This document shows positions 22,540 to 33,789 of a stretch of DNA of 64,000 nt, piece by piece. Location: NCBI GenBank assembly GCA_964059195.1, contig CAXKWD010000009.1:90245432-90309431 (forward strand). Direction: 5' to 3'. Positions within the stretch are counted from its first letter, which is position 1. Each line of letters begins with the position of its first letter. The notes below the pieces were generated by a model, which did not search any database, was not told the origin of the DNA, and saw only the letters and a program-made list of their open reading frames with translations. The translations under genes were made by a program, and so were the position numbers. This stretch comes from Ectobius pallidus (taxonomy: Eukaryota > Arthropoda > Insecta > Blattodea > Ectobiidae).

Positions 22540-23506
22540 ACACGATAGCGGCCGTAATTTTGAAGATATTTGAACCAAATTTTATTATGTTATTTCTAGG
22601 CCCAATAGTTCGGACAAGTTCGTTAATGGGCAAAATTGGCCCAAGGGGGTGGTCGGGGGAGGGGGTTGAAATTTTTAAAAATGTATATCTCGGCCCCTAT
22701 GAGGTATAGAGGGAAACTTTGTTTGAATAAATTAGAGTACTCCCTATGGAGTTCACAGTGACACCAACGATTCGGGGGTTCGAGTGAGGGTGGGGGTGGA
22801 GGTGGGGGTGGGGGATGAAAATTCGAAACTTTTGAAACCACGTCTTGTGGGGTATCGTTGAAAAGCTCTTGATGAGTACTCTACAAATCAATAAATAGTT
22901 TCTTGATAGCTCTCATATTACGCGAGATTTTAATGTTTGAAAATAATAACACTTAAAAGAATTATTATAATATCATAATTTTGTCTTGTTTAGCGGCTTT
23001 GCTATTTTTATTCATTGCTAATCTTGCGCACGGCCTCCCAGAATATTATATCCTATTCTTGTTGTCAAAACAAATGATTGTAGGCTCTTCCTCTTTACCG
23101 AATTCAGTTCTTATTACTGCAGGTTTGCCATGCCAAGGCTAAAGAAGAAGAGTGCTATGCAGCGACAATAAATTAAACCAAAAGCACTTCGAAATCTACC
23201 TCCGCCTGTAGGCCTGCCTAAAGGGATTTTTTTACTTCATTATGGCAATATGGCAAAGGCAGCTCTTCGCCAACATTAAACAAGTGCATTAGTGTCACTA
23301 CATGTAACTCATTCCAATAAGAAAAAATATGATGTGAACCTCACATAACTTCCTCTGCCCATATAAAAGTTAGCATCTTAGTATAACTTATATAATAAGT
23401 ATCCCGCCTGAAATAAAAATAGTTTAACAGTAAAGTTGGCAGTATTCACATATTATCCTTTTACAGAAACGCAAAACACAACTTTACGCTAATTATGCTA
23501 TAAATA
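22540..23506. other. Unclassified, with G-rich tract
   Basis: 22620-22820 has three G-rich patches (GGGGGTGGTCGGGGGAGGGG, then GGGTGGGGGTGG and GAGGTGGGGGTG) in AT-rich surroundings. The wording (CATTTTGAAGATATTTGAAC, TCTCGGCCCCTATG) resembles moderately repetitive insect DNA, but no class could be assigned. Confidence 0.4.
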
Positions 23507-23514
23507 CCTTAGAG

Positions 23515-23959
23515 CAGCGGTTCCCAAACTTTTTTGTCCTGGGACCCACCTTCATCTAGAAATTTTTTTCGCGACCCACTACTACATAACCAATATAGGC
23601 TATATACATTTTTTTTCGCGACCCACTACTAAGTTACATAACGATAACCAATATAGGCTATATAAAATAAAGCACATGTTTTTCATGTGCCTTTCAATAG
23701 TTTTATTGTGTTCAAATGTTCTGCTGAGAAAACACAGTTGAAATAAAAATGGTAAAGTTCATTTCAATAAAGAACCTTGTCCAACTAGTACATTTTATTT
23801 TTTTTTAAATTAATGAGATTTGTGAAACTGTTGTTTTTTATTTACAAATTAAATTAAATTAAACACTCTTTCCTTATATTGAAAACACGTTTAATTTTTC
23901 TCGCCCTTTTCGCGACCCACCGAAATTGCTCCCAAAGTTTGCTAGTTTGGGAACCACTG
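23515..23959. mobile_element. hAT-type MITE
   Basis: Ends CAGCGGTTCCCAAACTTTTT and, inverted, CAGTGGTTCCCAAAC, typical hAT termini. Flanking octamers CCTTAGAG and CCTTACAG (7 of 8) fit the 8-bp hAT target duplication. Internal repeats of TTTTCGCGACCCAC occur at both sides (23566-23580, 23612-23626 and 23908-23921), plus CAATATAGGCTATATA twice. No transposase sequence is present. Confidence 0.85.
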
Positions 23960-23967
23960 CCTTACAG

Positions 23968-24535
23968 CCTTCTTTTTCAATGTTGCGACTAAAAACGCAG
24001 GCTATGGACAAATTACAAAAAAAGTGACTGCAAACGATTATTGAGACTTTCCGCCGTTAAGAATAATTTCCGAAATTTAACGAATATTTCCCTCAGATAA
24101 TTCTTTACTCTAAGCATGGACAACAATACATCTTTCTCACTTCACATTCTTATATAAAATAAGAGGCCGTGAAACAGCAGCGTCGCCAGGAATTTTATTA
24201 AGGGGGGGGGGCAAAATCAATTTCGGGCCTCAATTTCAAATGATTAGGCAAAACACATTAATATTCACTTAGTTAACCGGATCGTTATTTTGAACCCAAG
24301 CTGAATTCGACAAGGCTACAAAGTTTTTTAAGTTAACAGAATACGCTCTTTTGAGCAATGGCCTTGGTCAGATATTATTATAAATACATATTATAGTTAT
24401 AATTAGTTAATACTTGCTAAACTCATTATAAAGTAATTCTATCTTTTTTTTTATTCTCCATGCTACAACTGTAGGTTGACAAAGAGTACCACAAATAACC
24501 CTTGCCCCCTCATGCCGACGCCCTTACCGTGAAAG
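23968..24535. other. Possible decayed element around a G run
   Basis: AGCGTCGCCAGGAATTTTAT followed by a run of ten G at 24203 and, inverted, the stretch ending GCCCCCTCATGCCGACGCCC at 24523 could be two ends of one element of about 345 bp. The match is short and imperfect. Confidence 0.3.
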
Positions 24536-25135
24536 AGCGCCTATTCAGTTGTTCACGAGGCAAGACAGAGTTTCTACAAACAGTGGGTGGCATATAAACA
24601 CCCTTCAGAGAATTCTTTTGAAACAAATGTTCAAATAAAACTTTTAGCTCTTATTATAAGCACCCCATGTACAAAATTTAAAGGAAATTGTCAGAGCCAT
24701 TTTCGAGAAAATCGCAAAAAAACGAAATTTTCTTCATCTAAAGTACCCTTATATATAAAAAAAATTGTCGCCAATATTCGTGTCACATCCTCAGAAGGTA
24801 CCTAACCCAAACACAAAATTTTGTTTTCTTACGATTTTCCGTTACAAGAGACCTTATTGCAAAGAGCGCGTATTCTCAGTGGGTGGCTTATAACTGCCCT
24901 TCAGAGAATTTGTTCGGAAAAGAAAATTAAATAATAGTTTTAGCTCTTAGTATAAGCAATCCATGTGCAAAATTTAAAGAAAATCGTTGGAGCCGTTTTG
25001 GAGAAAATCGCGAAAAACGAAAATTTATTCATGTAAAGTCCCCTTAAAAATAAGAGAAACTTATGAGCAATCTTCGTGTCACATCTTCAAAAGGTACCAG
25101 ACCCAAATACAAAATTTGTTTTCATACGATTTTCC
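24536..25135 (+). repeat. Diverged tandem duplication of about 320 bp period
   Basis: Blocks repeat in order: CAGTGGGTGGC at 24580 and 24879, CCCTTCAGAGAAT, TTTTAGCTCTTA, AAGCA..CCATGT, AAAATTTAAA, GAGAAAATCGC, TTCGTGTCACATC, AAGGTACC and TACGATTTTCCGTT. The second unit ends in a stretch of ACAGACA/CACACA dinucleotides. No clear coding frame spans either unit. Class unknown. Confidence 0.85.
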
Positions 25136-25267
25136 GTTTTGGAGCTAGGCTGTTCACAGACATCCACACAGACAAACACACACAGACATTTTTCCGAAAA
25201 TAGTATTTTTAGTACACGCTCTCTAAAACAGCTGCTTATCGGACTGGTAACACGCCGAAAAGCTGCA

Positions 25268-25353
25268 CTTTAAAGGACAAGTCCGCTAAAATTGCATAAA
25301 AGTGCATTCAAACTGCATTCAAAATGCAATTTTAGCGGCCTTGTCCTTTAAAG
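25268..25353. repeat. Inverted repeat, 29-bp arms
   Basis: Left arm CTTTAAAGGACAAGTCCGCT + AAAATTGCA and the right arm pair with one mismatch. The loop holds a further AGTGCATTCAAA / CTGCATTCAAA duplication. The core TCCGCTAAA recurs in the hairpin at 25984-26053. Confidence 0.9.
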
Positions 25354-25983
25354 TCGTCATGGCAATCTATAAACAAAACCCAGACGGCATTGACCAGTCA
25401 CACCAACTTTAACATGGATTTACGCATATAATTGGTCATAAAACAACAAATTTAAGCCAACACGTTTATTTATGATAATCAGAAACTTTACCAGGATTTT
25501 TCGCAAAACACGGTAGCCCACTTCATCACATGACAACAAATATAAGCCAACTACTTTTCACATTTTGGTTCACATGAAAAACATTCCTTACCATGGACGA
25601 ACAGCATTTAAATGCCGTAATATATCCCTTCTCATAGCCTATTTCTGCCGTGAAGTTGCTGGTAGCAGCTCCAATTCAATGTTTCTGGCTTGGATTTAAA
25701 TTTCCTCGGTATTATCATTTATTTTTTCACAAGCTTTTCATAAATACTAGTTGGTATGCAATATCTTTTACAAACAAGGGATTCATATATTATGCATCTA
25801 TACTACCAAATTTGTTATTGGTACGTACGGTCATTGTTGTTTTATGATCTAGATGGCCATGACAATATAACAAAGAAATGACTGATTGCCTTTCATTATA
25901 ATTAATTACGGTATTTTTGTTTTATTTCATATAATTTATAGAACTTTTACTAAAAAATATTGTATGCACCACGTACGCAAAAA

Positions 25984-26053
25984 CTTTAGCGGACTCATCC
26001 AGTATTTCAGCCTCGGCTTTCGCCTCGGCCGCTATACTAGATTCGTCCGCTAA
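25984..26053. repeat. Inverted repeat sharing the GTCCGCTAAA core
   Basis: CTTTAGCGGAC..ATCCAGTAT pairs with ATACTAGATTCGTCCGCTAAAG, with an inner CAGCCTCGGCTTTCGCCTCGG loop region. Together with 25268-25353 it may bound an element of about 790 bp. Confidence 0.7.
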
Positions 26054-26250
26054 AGCGTTATTTTGCGTACTTGATACATAAATAGCTATTTTGGATTCAG
26101 GGCACCTCAAAACGTGTATTTATGTCAAAAACTTAACTTCGAATTTGGGGGTCGAAAACAATAACTTACTTCCTCTACCTACATTACCTATGGTACGGGC
26201 AGAGGAAGTAAAAACAGTAGACATTGTACATAAATAGGACATATAATAAT

Positions 26251-27019
26251 TAGGGCCGGATACTTAGGTTTTAAACTATTTTGTTCATCGTTAGCTGACT
26301 GTGATATTTTAACATAATTTGATTAGCAGTCACATAGTCCAATCTTATGACACCTAAAAATGGCTAAATAAGAGGCTATAAACTAAAAATGGCTAAAACT
26401 ATGTTTTAATTAAAATACGATAAAACACTTAAATTAATAATATGTAGTAAATCGAAGTGTTATTCTTATACTAAATATTCCTTTTTAAATATCTGCCTAC
26501 ATTTTGCTTATTGCTCATTGTTTTCAGTGCATTAGTACGAGAATTGCAATTTGCAATTTTGTCATTTTGTAGCCTACCTCATTTTCCTGGTGAACGAAAT
26601 CGTTATTGAACCGAAATCCCCGGTTTATTTAGCAGCAAATTAACGGCATTCTTAAGAAATTTACACTTGCAGTTTGTTCACAGTGTTTGCTTCAGCAAGA
26701 CGCCGATATAAAGTATTCTAAAAGTTGATTAATTGAAAAACTTTTTTGTTGAATTTATGTGGTGGATTTGGAAATGACGGGAGTAATTATAAAATTAAGC
26801 AAGAAAGTAGCCTATTCCTACAGTTTTGTGATTGAGATCCATATCAATTCAAGTAAAAATAAAATTAATCAACACATTTTTCAATGGTGTTTATTGTAGG
26901 CCTACTTATAAAACTAAAAAAAAGCCGAAATTATAAAAAAAAAAAACTGAAATTAAACTGTTTTAATGTGTTTAAAAAACTAAACCGGTGTTTATAAAAA
27001 CCTAAAAATCCGGACCCTA
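26251..27019 (+). mobile_element. hAT-like non-autonomous element, copy 2
   Basis: Starts TAGGGCCGGATACTTAGG and ends, inverted, TAGGGTCCGGATTTTTAGG. Flanking octamers are ATAATAAT (26243-26250) and ATAATAAG (27020-27027), 7 of 8. That fits the 8-bp duplication of hAT elements, as does the TAGGG-type terminus. Body colinear with copy 1 at 20858. No transposase frame remains. Confidence 0.8.
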
Positions 27020-27027
27020 ATAATAAG

Positions 27028-27910
27028 AATACACTCACACTAGATTATAACTTTCATAATGAGAATTACGAGTGAACAGACCATTACAGGATTAGGCCTA
27101 CACAGAGTTGGGACTTGCCACGTAGGCTAAATTTGTTTTCTTCATTAGGTATACAATACGGGTAAAAGAGCGTAATTAACGTAAAAAACATAAATTGTGT
27201 AAAAAAAAAATCATACATTTTATACACAGCTCAAGAATTAGAAAACTCGCTGATGCCCAACAACAATAAAAATTACAAGCTTGGGAAACAAAATTAGAAA
27301 TACTGATATTTAAAATCCATAGAAGTATGAAGAAAGTACAAGCTAGCAGAATTAAATTTAACAGAGACAAGAAGTTAAAGAGTATTCAGTGAAGATATAT
27401 TTACTAATTACAAGCCAGAATTCCCCCATATGATTAGCTCTCTATTCCCTTAATCCCGCAATGCATCAGCTTATATGAGAAGCGACAAAATAGCAAAATT
27501 CGTGGTTGAAGTAGAGAAAATCATGTGCATGTGACACATCAGACTTAATTCCACTTAATTTGCAGAGGTGATTTAACTATAGGCTAATACACTTCCATAG
27601 CATGGAATTATTGTATTATTTTGCATTGGTAGAAAAATAATTTAATTCTAGGCGCGTGATTTTAATTGTGTCTCATTTGTACGGGTTGAGTGTAACTATT
27701 TGAACAAGCACGTCACGGAAGATGATGCTATCTTGTTTCTGTTTCCACGTGACATTGATGCTGTCTTGTTCTACACCTGTTTCACGGTTCCCATAGCAAT
27801 TACCCCCAGTGACACCTACACGGAGGCGTGAGAAACATCTCTGAAACAGCCGAGCGGATTTGTCTTCCTTATATCACGTCAGATTCTCCTTAAACACTTG
27901 TAGAATTTGC
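27028..27910. other. Intergenic DNA, nothing recognised
   Basis: A 64-codon minus frame at 27176 is hydrophobic but of low complexity and not recognised. Confidence 0.45.
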
Positions 27911-27978
27911 AAACTCCATTAAATGGAGTTTTAGTCATATCCATAAGGCTGTAAATTTTACAGCCTTATGGATATGAC
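27911..27978. repeat. Two adjacent perfect palindromes
   Basis: 27911-27931 has 10-bp arms (AAACTCCATT) with one central base. 27934-27978 has 22-bp arms (GTCATATCCATAAGGCTGTA + AA) with one central base. Both are perfect, separated by two bases. They are followed by CGCTTCGCTCGCTGGGGGCT, then AAGCCCCCAAACCCCC. Confidence 0.95.
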
Positions 27979-30300
27979 TCGCTTCGCTCGCTGGGGGCTA
28001 AGCCCCCAAACCCCCAAAGTGAGATTCTCAAAGTTCACAGCTATAAGTTGTACCAAATATCAGGTTCCTATCACATCTGAAAGTAGGTAAACATTAACGT
28101 CATTAAAAACCTTTCAATTTTTTCGGGGATGTAAAATAAAGAAAATAAACTTTTTCGAATTTTCCCGACGGTTACAGGCTAAAAGCATAGAAAAGTGGGT
28201 AAACATTAATGTCAGAGAGTGGGTAATTTAGACTATCGTGGATATGATAGACTTCACGGCCATACAGTCACTTTTCCACACTTATAAGGCAGATAAAGTC
28301 ACTATATGTGGCATGCTTCTGGCAATTTAATGTGTTAACATTCGTGCCAAATTTTATTATTTTACCTGTCTTATAAATGCGTTAAAAATTACATAAGTGT
28401 GGAAAATGTACGAAATTTACTTCAAATAAAAAAATCAAACTCTATCTAAGGCATAACCTATGGAGCAAGATGTCATAACTTAGCATCCCAACTTATAGAT
28501 CTCTCAAAATAGGCTACTTACTGAATTGCAATCGGTTTTATGATACAACTTATTGTTTAGCTCTTATAAGCCTCCAAAAATAGGTCTGCAGCGACTTTAA
28601 AGCTACGACCGCCATTTTGAAGGTTTCTTGGGGGTTAAGATAGTAAAAATTTGAAACTTTTTGTAATTTTCCTTTCGAAAATGATTTGAAACACGAGTAA
28701 ATAAAGATACAAAAATCAAGGTACAACAAACTTTAACAACCTTTCCAGATTTGGAGCTAGATTTATATATTAGTACATGCATTCATGAAGTACATACAAC
28801 ATTGGACATTAAGTTTTAAATCAATGGGGAAAATTTCAGTAGAACAACAGGTTTCCATGAATGAAAATAGCAACACATGGATAAAAATCCTCACATTTTA
28901 CGTATAACAATACCTCTATTAGTCTTTTATCTCTGCTTTCTTTTTTGCATTTCTTGAGGCGAGGCAGCTATACGTCAGTAACGTATCGATGGTACGATTT
29001 AATACAGTTCTATAAAAAGTGTCCAAGTGGAATTCTCTAGTGAATTTCTTTCTAAAACTCTAGAAATTAAAGAAAATTTAAAATCCATTTTCAGATGTAT
29101 GCAAGACTCACATTTCATCAAAGAAATGGGATACTGAGGCCTATGTATTCTCAACCCTTCTAAAACACCCTGTAGCACCTATAATATGAGATAAAGCTTC
29201 AAGAGCTGAAGATACCATGATATTCAAATGTGAGTACTTTGTTGTGCTTGAATACCCCCGGAAGCTGGATGAGCGGAGGCTGAGGAAAAGCCAGGAAGAG
29301 TGTAAATCAGATGTCGTGGTCATTACTCAACGTGACAGTGACTGGTCATATCAGACTTTGTGTTTACTCAACAAATCACAGCTAGCCACATATGATGCGC
29401 TCAGAAACTTCCTGATGCCATTCAGTACAACAGTAGCTTATCTCTGACTGGTACGATAGTTGTGGCTGTATGCTGTTCTGCAGAGTCGAGTAATTAAGCT
29501 TCTGGGGATGGACCATCTATATTAGGTCTCTTTGAGGTTTTCAGTGAAAGAAGTTCCAAATAAAAGTTTTAATTATTTATCCTGATATTAGCAATTAATT
29601 CGCGACATTGTCAGCAGGTCATTTCAATTGTTGCTGTGAATATTCTGGGCCGTGGAAAGAAAGCAAGGGCCCCAGGGACAAATTTTCCCAGGCCCCTGTC
29701 AAATTTTAAATTCACTACCCAACTCGCCCTTTATAACGTATGCAACAAAAAGATTATGTAATGATATTACATAATTAAATGCCAGAATGGCACCGATACT
29801 TCATGAGATTGTCTGATAGACAGGAAAATATCTGTCCGTCTTTCTGTCTGTGTGTCTGAAAGCGCGATAACTCAAATACTCTTTATCGGATTTTCATAAA
29901 ACTTGGTATAGGCCTAGGCCTACCATTTATAACGCCCATGGGTAGAAGCCTATTGATTTTGGACCAAATCGGTTAACTGATGCCGGGCACGAAACAGAAA
30001 ATTCATTAAAATGTTATAATTAGGAACAATTTTATCTGTAGGCTATGTACCAGTTTAATCTCTTGAAAATTATGATTTTAAATGCCGAACGTTACTGTTG
30101 AGTCCAAAAGGATTTCTGCTTCTACTTTTCAAAAACAGCAATTTTTCTTCAAAAATAATCTTTTTCAGATTAACTGATTAATTCCGTGTCACCGTTATAC
30201 GACAGGACAAAGCAGATAAAATAAGCACATAAAACATAACTTAAGCTTTTTATTGACTTATAACCAATTTTATTATAGAGTAAATTTAGAAAGTAAAAAA
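27979..30300. other. Repetitive-looking DNA without recognised genes
   Basis: GGTAAACATTAA(C/T)GTCA occurs at about 28086 and 28198. A 76-codon plus frame at 29217-29447 and its minus shadow match nothing known. 29810-30000 has GTCTGTCTGTGTGTCTGAAA, then GCGATAACTCAAATACT and GGATTTTCATAAAACTTGG, wording common in dispersed insect repeats. No class assigned. Confidence 0.4.
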
Positions 30301-30306
30301 TAAAAC

Positions 30307-30372
30307 CTGGTCGGCCGGGTCCCTTTTGGGCCCGGGGCTGCAGTCCCGGCTTCCCCTCCCTCTCGTCGGGCC
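30307..30372. other. GC-rich patch
   Basis: About 66 bases of markedly higher GC than their surroundings, with a GGGTCCCTTTTGGGCCC hairpin. It abuts a LINE remnant, and its origin is unclear. Confidence 0.5.
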
Positions 30373-30416
30373 TGTGAATATTAACTATGTTTCTAATTTT
30401 CTTGATTTGGTTAGAA

Positions 30417-30445
30417 TTGAGAGGTGTAATTATTACACCTCTCAA
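30417..30445. repeat. Perfect 29-base palindrome
   Basis: TTGAGAGGTGTAAT, one central T, and its exact inverse. It lies at the upstream edge of the recognisable LINE remnant. Confidence 0.95.
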
Positions 30446-30502
30446 AAGAATTTTATGTATATATCTGTCAAATTGCATAACCCACTACCTAGGTCAACAA
30501 GA

Positions 30503-30606
30503 AATCTAGATTTTATATTGAAGCATCTTCCGGGCTGTGGACCGGAAGATGGTTCAATATCAAGATTCCGGCCGTGAAAGCCTCAGATTAACAATCTAGA
30601 TTTTAT
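30503..30606 (+). mobile_element. 76-nt hairpin insertion with 14-bp direct repeats
   Basis: AATCTAGATTTTAT at 30503-30516 and again at 30593-30606 bracket an insert with a 17-bp stem (ATTGAAGCATCTTCCGG / CCGGAAGATGGTTCAAT, one mismatch) and 8-base loop. The insert then reads AGATTCCGGCCGTGAAAGCC. Removing insert plus one repeat rejoins the LINE coding text, so the direct repeat behaves like a target duplication of retrotransposition length. Confidence 0.75.
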
Positions 30607-30780
30607 GTCTTGTAAATCCTATGTTAAGAACCTTTTAATCCTCAATTGTTTTTATGACCTGGATGAATATTTTAAATTTGTTAAGCTTTTGTAACTTTTT
30701 TGTCTGATAGCAGCAAGGAGTGTGTTTGTTGATATTGACAATGTTATAGGCCTACATGTTTCCTTCGACAATAAATAATT

Positions 30781-31030
30781 GTCTCATCTTAGGTTTTACT
30801 AAAGACAGATTATTCGAGTTTTAAAACAGAATGTAGACTCTTTTCGATTGACCAATAACTTACGAAAGGCTCTGTAATCACAGGGCTAGGATTTTGACGA
30901 CCCTTTTTCCATAGAACCTAAAAATCCCAAATCTGGTTATGACATCAGACCTAGACACAGTCGATACTAAGGGCTGAGGAAGTTATGTGTTTCACCTCAT
31001 ACATTTTTCTCTTGGCAAAGATTTATATTA
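30781..31030. other. Spacer, nothing recognised
   Basis: No feature recognised. Confidence 0.5.
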
Positions 31031-31262
31031 CACTACAACTTCAATTATCCGAACTCCAGTTATCCGGATTTCCAATTTTCCGGATCTATTTGAGGCTGTA
31101 TTCAAATGGTTTCTTCAACAGCGACCATTCGGAAAACCTCTTTCAGAGCCAAATAGGCTATTTGCGAAAAAGCAAAAGCGACAAAATCGACAGTTTGTCA
31201 GCAAAACAATTGATTCTAACCGATAGGCCTATGTTCAAGATGTGACACTTTATACATGGGCT

Positions 31263-31430
31263 ATTGCCCCGGTACCGGTCAACAAGGTTTCCTCTAAAAT
31301 GGTGAGAGATAGCAGCAGAAAACAGTTATGAAGTGGTAGGCAGGAACAAAAGGAACTTTATTCCTCGTATAGAGTCCTTGTTTGTCTCGCCATTTTAAAG
31401 GAAACGAGGCCTGACCGGTACCGGGGCAAT
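31263..31430. mobile_element. Short MITE with ATTGCCCCGGTACCGGTCA ends
   Basis: The left end ATTGCCCCGGTACCGGTCA and its exact inverse at 31412-31430 continue as a looser inverted repeat (AAGGTTTCCTCTAAAATGGT / GCCATTTTAAAGGAAACGAG). Total arm about 48 bp. Half-copies of the terminal motif occur at 42967 and 47496. Confidence 0.8.
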
Positions 31431-31557
31431 CTCCCCTAAGTACAGTATTGTACAAATTATTTTTTAAAATAATTTTTTTAATGATTTATCCAATTAAACG
31501 GAATTTTGGTTATCCGAATCGGTTCCGGTCCCAATTAATCCTAGTGATGAGCAAATG

Positions 31558-31735
31558 CAAGACCAAGACCAAGACCATGGCGGTCTTGGTCTTGGTCTTG
31601 GTATTGCACTCTCAGTCTTGGTCTTGGTCTTGCATAGGTATCCCTGGTCTTGGTCTTGGTCTCAGTCTTGCACCAGTGGTCTTGGTCTTGGTCTCGGTCT
31701 CGGTCTTGCATACTTGGTCTTGGTCTTGTTGCAAG
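31558..31735 (+). repeat. Left subterminal GGTCTT array
   Basis: Begins AAGACCAAGACCAAGACC (inverted sense), then switches at 31585 to many GGTCTT/GGTCTC hexamers, broken by GCA-type spacers such as TCTTGCA. The array ends near TTGCAAGAGTCTTGCAG. Confidence 0.95.
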
Positions 31736-32989
31736 AGTCTTGCAGTTTTCTTTTATGCATCTTACTGTGATCGATGGCGTTTACATGATTTAAAGTTACA
31801 CCATTTACATGTGTGTTATTGCTTGCAAAAGTAACGTAAGCTAATTGCTTTTAGTTGCTTTGACCATGTAAACACTAATGTGATGTCAAGCTGTTTGCCG
31901 AAACGTCCATGGTGATATAAGCTAGAACAGTAAACTTTGAGTGTAAATTTAAATATTCTCTGTTATCCTATTGCAGAACTTTAAACCCAAAATCCACGAG
32001 ATGCTGTACACTATTTGAGAGAGTAAAATTATTAATATTATATTGTAAAGTTTCAAAATGAACGGCTGTGGAGACAAGAAGTAATATTAACAGGATGTGT
32101 ATGAAATGTTTAAAAGATTTTCGCATAGGAGAGAGGTTCTATCTGGCCTGTAAAAAACTATAATTTAGTAACAAAACATAACTGCATTGAAGCAGATGCT
32201 TTAGAAATTGTGCAATCTATAGAAAATCACACAATGTCCCTTCGAAACCCAAACCCATAGGCTGCAATAATTAATATTTATCTTTCCATATACCCTAGTT
32301 CTAATTTATAACACATTGTGAACAGATCATTTCTGCACTTTAAAGATTTCCGCTACCCCTCATAAATTACTTTCTACTTGCTTTCAAGTTTCGGGCCTTC
32401 AACTAATTGGATCATAAATAATCATAACTATTCTTCATGCAAGAAAATATTTCTAGACCAGGCATTTTCTACTTTTATTATCTTTTCCCATTCAATATGC
32501 ATCCTTAATATGAATCAGCAGCAAGAACTTAAACACCGCACCGTTATGTGTCAATAAGAAAATTGTAGTAGTAAAAAAAGGTTTTCAGTGGGTGTCCTAC
32601 CTATCATCAACAAAATGTAGGCCTGTATAGTTACAGTACAATCAGATAAGTAACTGTAAAGTAATAACTAGCAAATACCCGTCAAATAAGTTCCTGTTTT
32701 AATTAATCTACGGTTTAATTGTGTTTTATTGAATAATTATGAAGAATACCTGATTTTTTCAGACTTAACTTTATTTTGAAATTTTCTGCAAGGAGAAAGG
32801 AATGAGCTGAATAGCTATGTTATATTTTGTTCAAGTAGACAGGAAAGATTCTATATGTGAGAGTAGGCTATGAATATTAATGATAGGTGTAAAAAAGGAT
32901 ATACTCGTTAATGAAATATGCTACTGAGCATGTTAATAGACGTTTTAAGTTACGGGGGCTACTGTTTAAAGTTTCAACTCCTTAGTCAT

Positions 32990-33195
32990 AGGCCGCCCCA
33001 TGGATGAGTGGTTAGACCGCTCACCCTCCACCGCTGGCACCCGGGATCGGATCTCGGTGGATCCATGTGGAATTTGTGGTGGACAAAGTGGGGTCGGGGC
33101 AGGCTTTCTCGGGGTGCTCTGGTTTCCCCTGCCATATAGCATTCCATCGTTGCTCCATACATCGTAGTATGACCATTTGGTTGTAATAAAAAAAA
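32990..33195 (+). mobile_element. tRNA-derived SINE inside the hAT element
   Basis: Head GCCCCATGGATGAGTGGTTA (good box A: TGGATGAGTGGTTAGACC), B-box remnant GGGATCGGATCTCGG, body GGGTCGGGGCAGGCTTTCTC, GGGGTGCTCTGGTTTCCCC, CCATCGTTGCTCCATACATC, then TTGTAATAAAAAAAAAAT tail. Complete in structure, about 205 bp, and the only copy of its family here. Confidence 0.8.
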
Positions 33196-33789
33196 AATAT
33201 TATAAATCCTCAGTCATAGCTTCCTTTAAACCCAGTGAGAGGTTAGAGAAACTAGTTATTAAATAACTGTATGGCAGGATTTTCAAGTTTTATTGATAAA
33301 TTATGTGGTCAGTATTTATATTGTAAGCAAAATGAAATTTCATATATGACTTAGGGCCTTTATTACATATGTTTGTCTTTCGTACCATAATGCTAGAGAA
33401 CTATTGCAATTAAACATTTTAAAAATGAATATGGAGTGTTTATCGTGAATTTAACTCCCACCAATTGAAGGAACTAGCTGTATGGAATGCTATTCAGGGA
33501 AATCCGTCAGACTAATTGTAAGTTTTCATTGCAGTAATTCGTTTTAACGTAGTGGTGAGAGATGTTGTATACGGAGTTCTCATGCATTATTTGAATGGTG
33601 CGCTCGTTTTTTGATACGGACAGCGTCATGCACCGGGTCTGCTCTCATTGGTTACCGCACGATGAGGCAACCTCTACATTATAGGCCTACCAGCCTTGGG
33701 ACTACTCCGGCTAGCGAAACTGCGGCGCCTTTGAGTAGTGGTCGCTGGCTCGTTGCATACACAACAGGGCTTTATAAAACTTTTTTCAA

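Larger units (their letters stand above)
30395..30780 (+). mobile_element. LINE ORF2 tail and 3' UTR remnant, interrupted
   Basis: Plus-strand text MYISVKLHNPLPRSTRNLDF is the KLYNxLPxxIK motif of jockey/CR1-like C-termini. After a small insertion it resumes with CKSYVKNLLILNCFYDLDEY, the usual last motif of these proteins. The end is near AATAAATAATTG at 30770. Catalytic domains are absent. Confidence 0.65.

Noticed and set aside
22267..22548. 93-codon ORF rich in Ile/Tyr
   Set aside because: It is the translation of a TA-rich minisatellite and has no protein character.
29217..29447. Possible small host protein
   Set aside because: Overlaps an opposite-strand ORF, no recognised motif, no supporting context.
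30517..30592. Hammerhead or HDV-like ribozyme in the small insert
   Set aside because: Only GAAA-type fragments and one hairpin are seen; the conserved CUGAUGA core and required helices are missing.
31448..31834. 128-codon ORF rich in LVLVLVSW
   Set aside because: Translation of the GGTCTT subterminal array of the hAT-type element.
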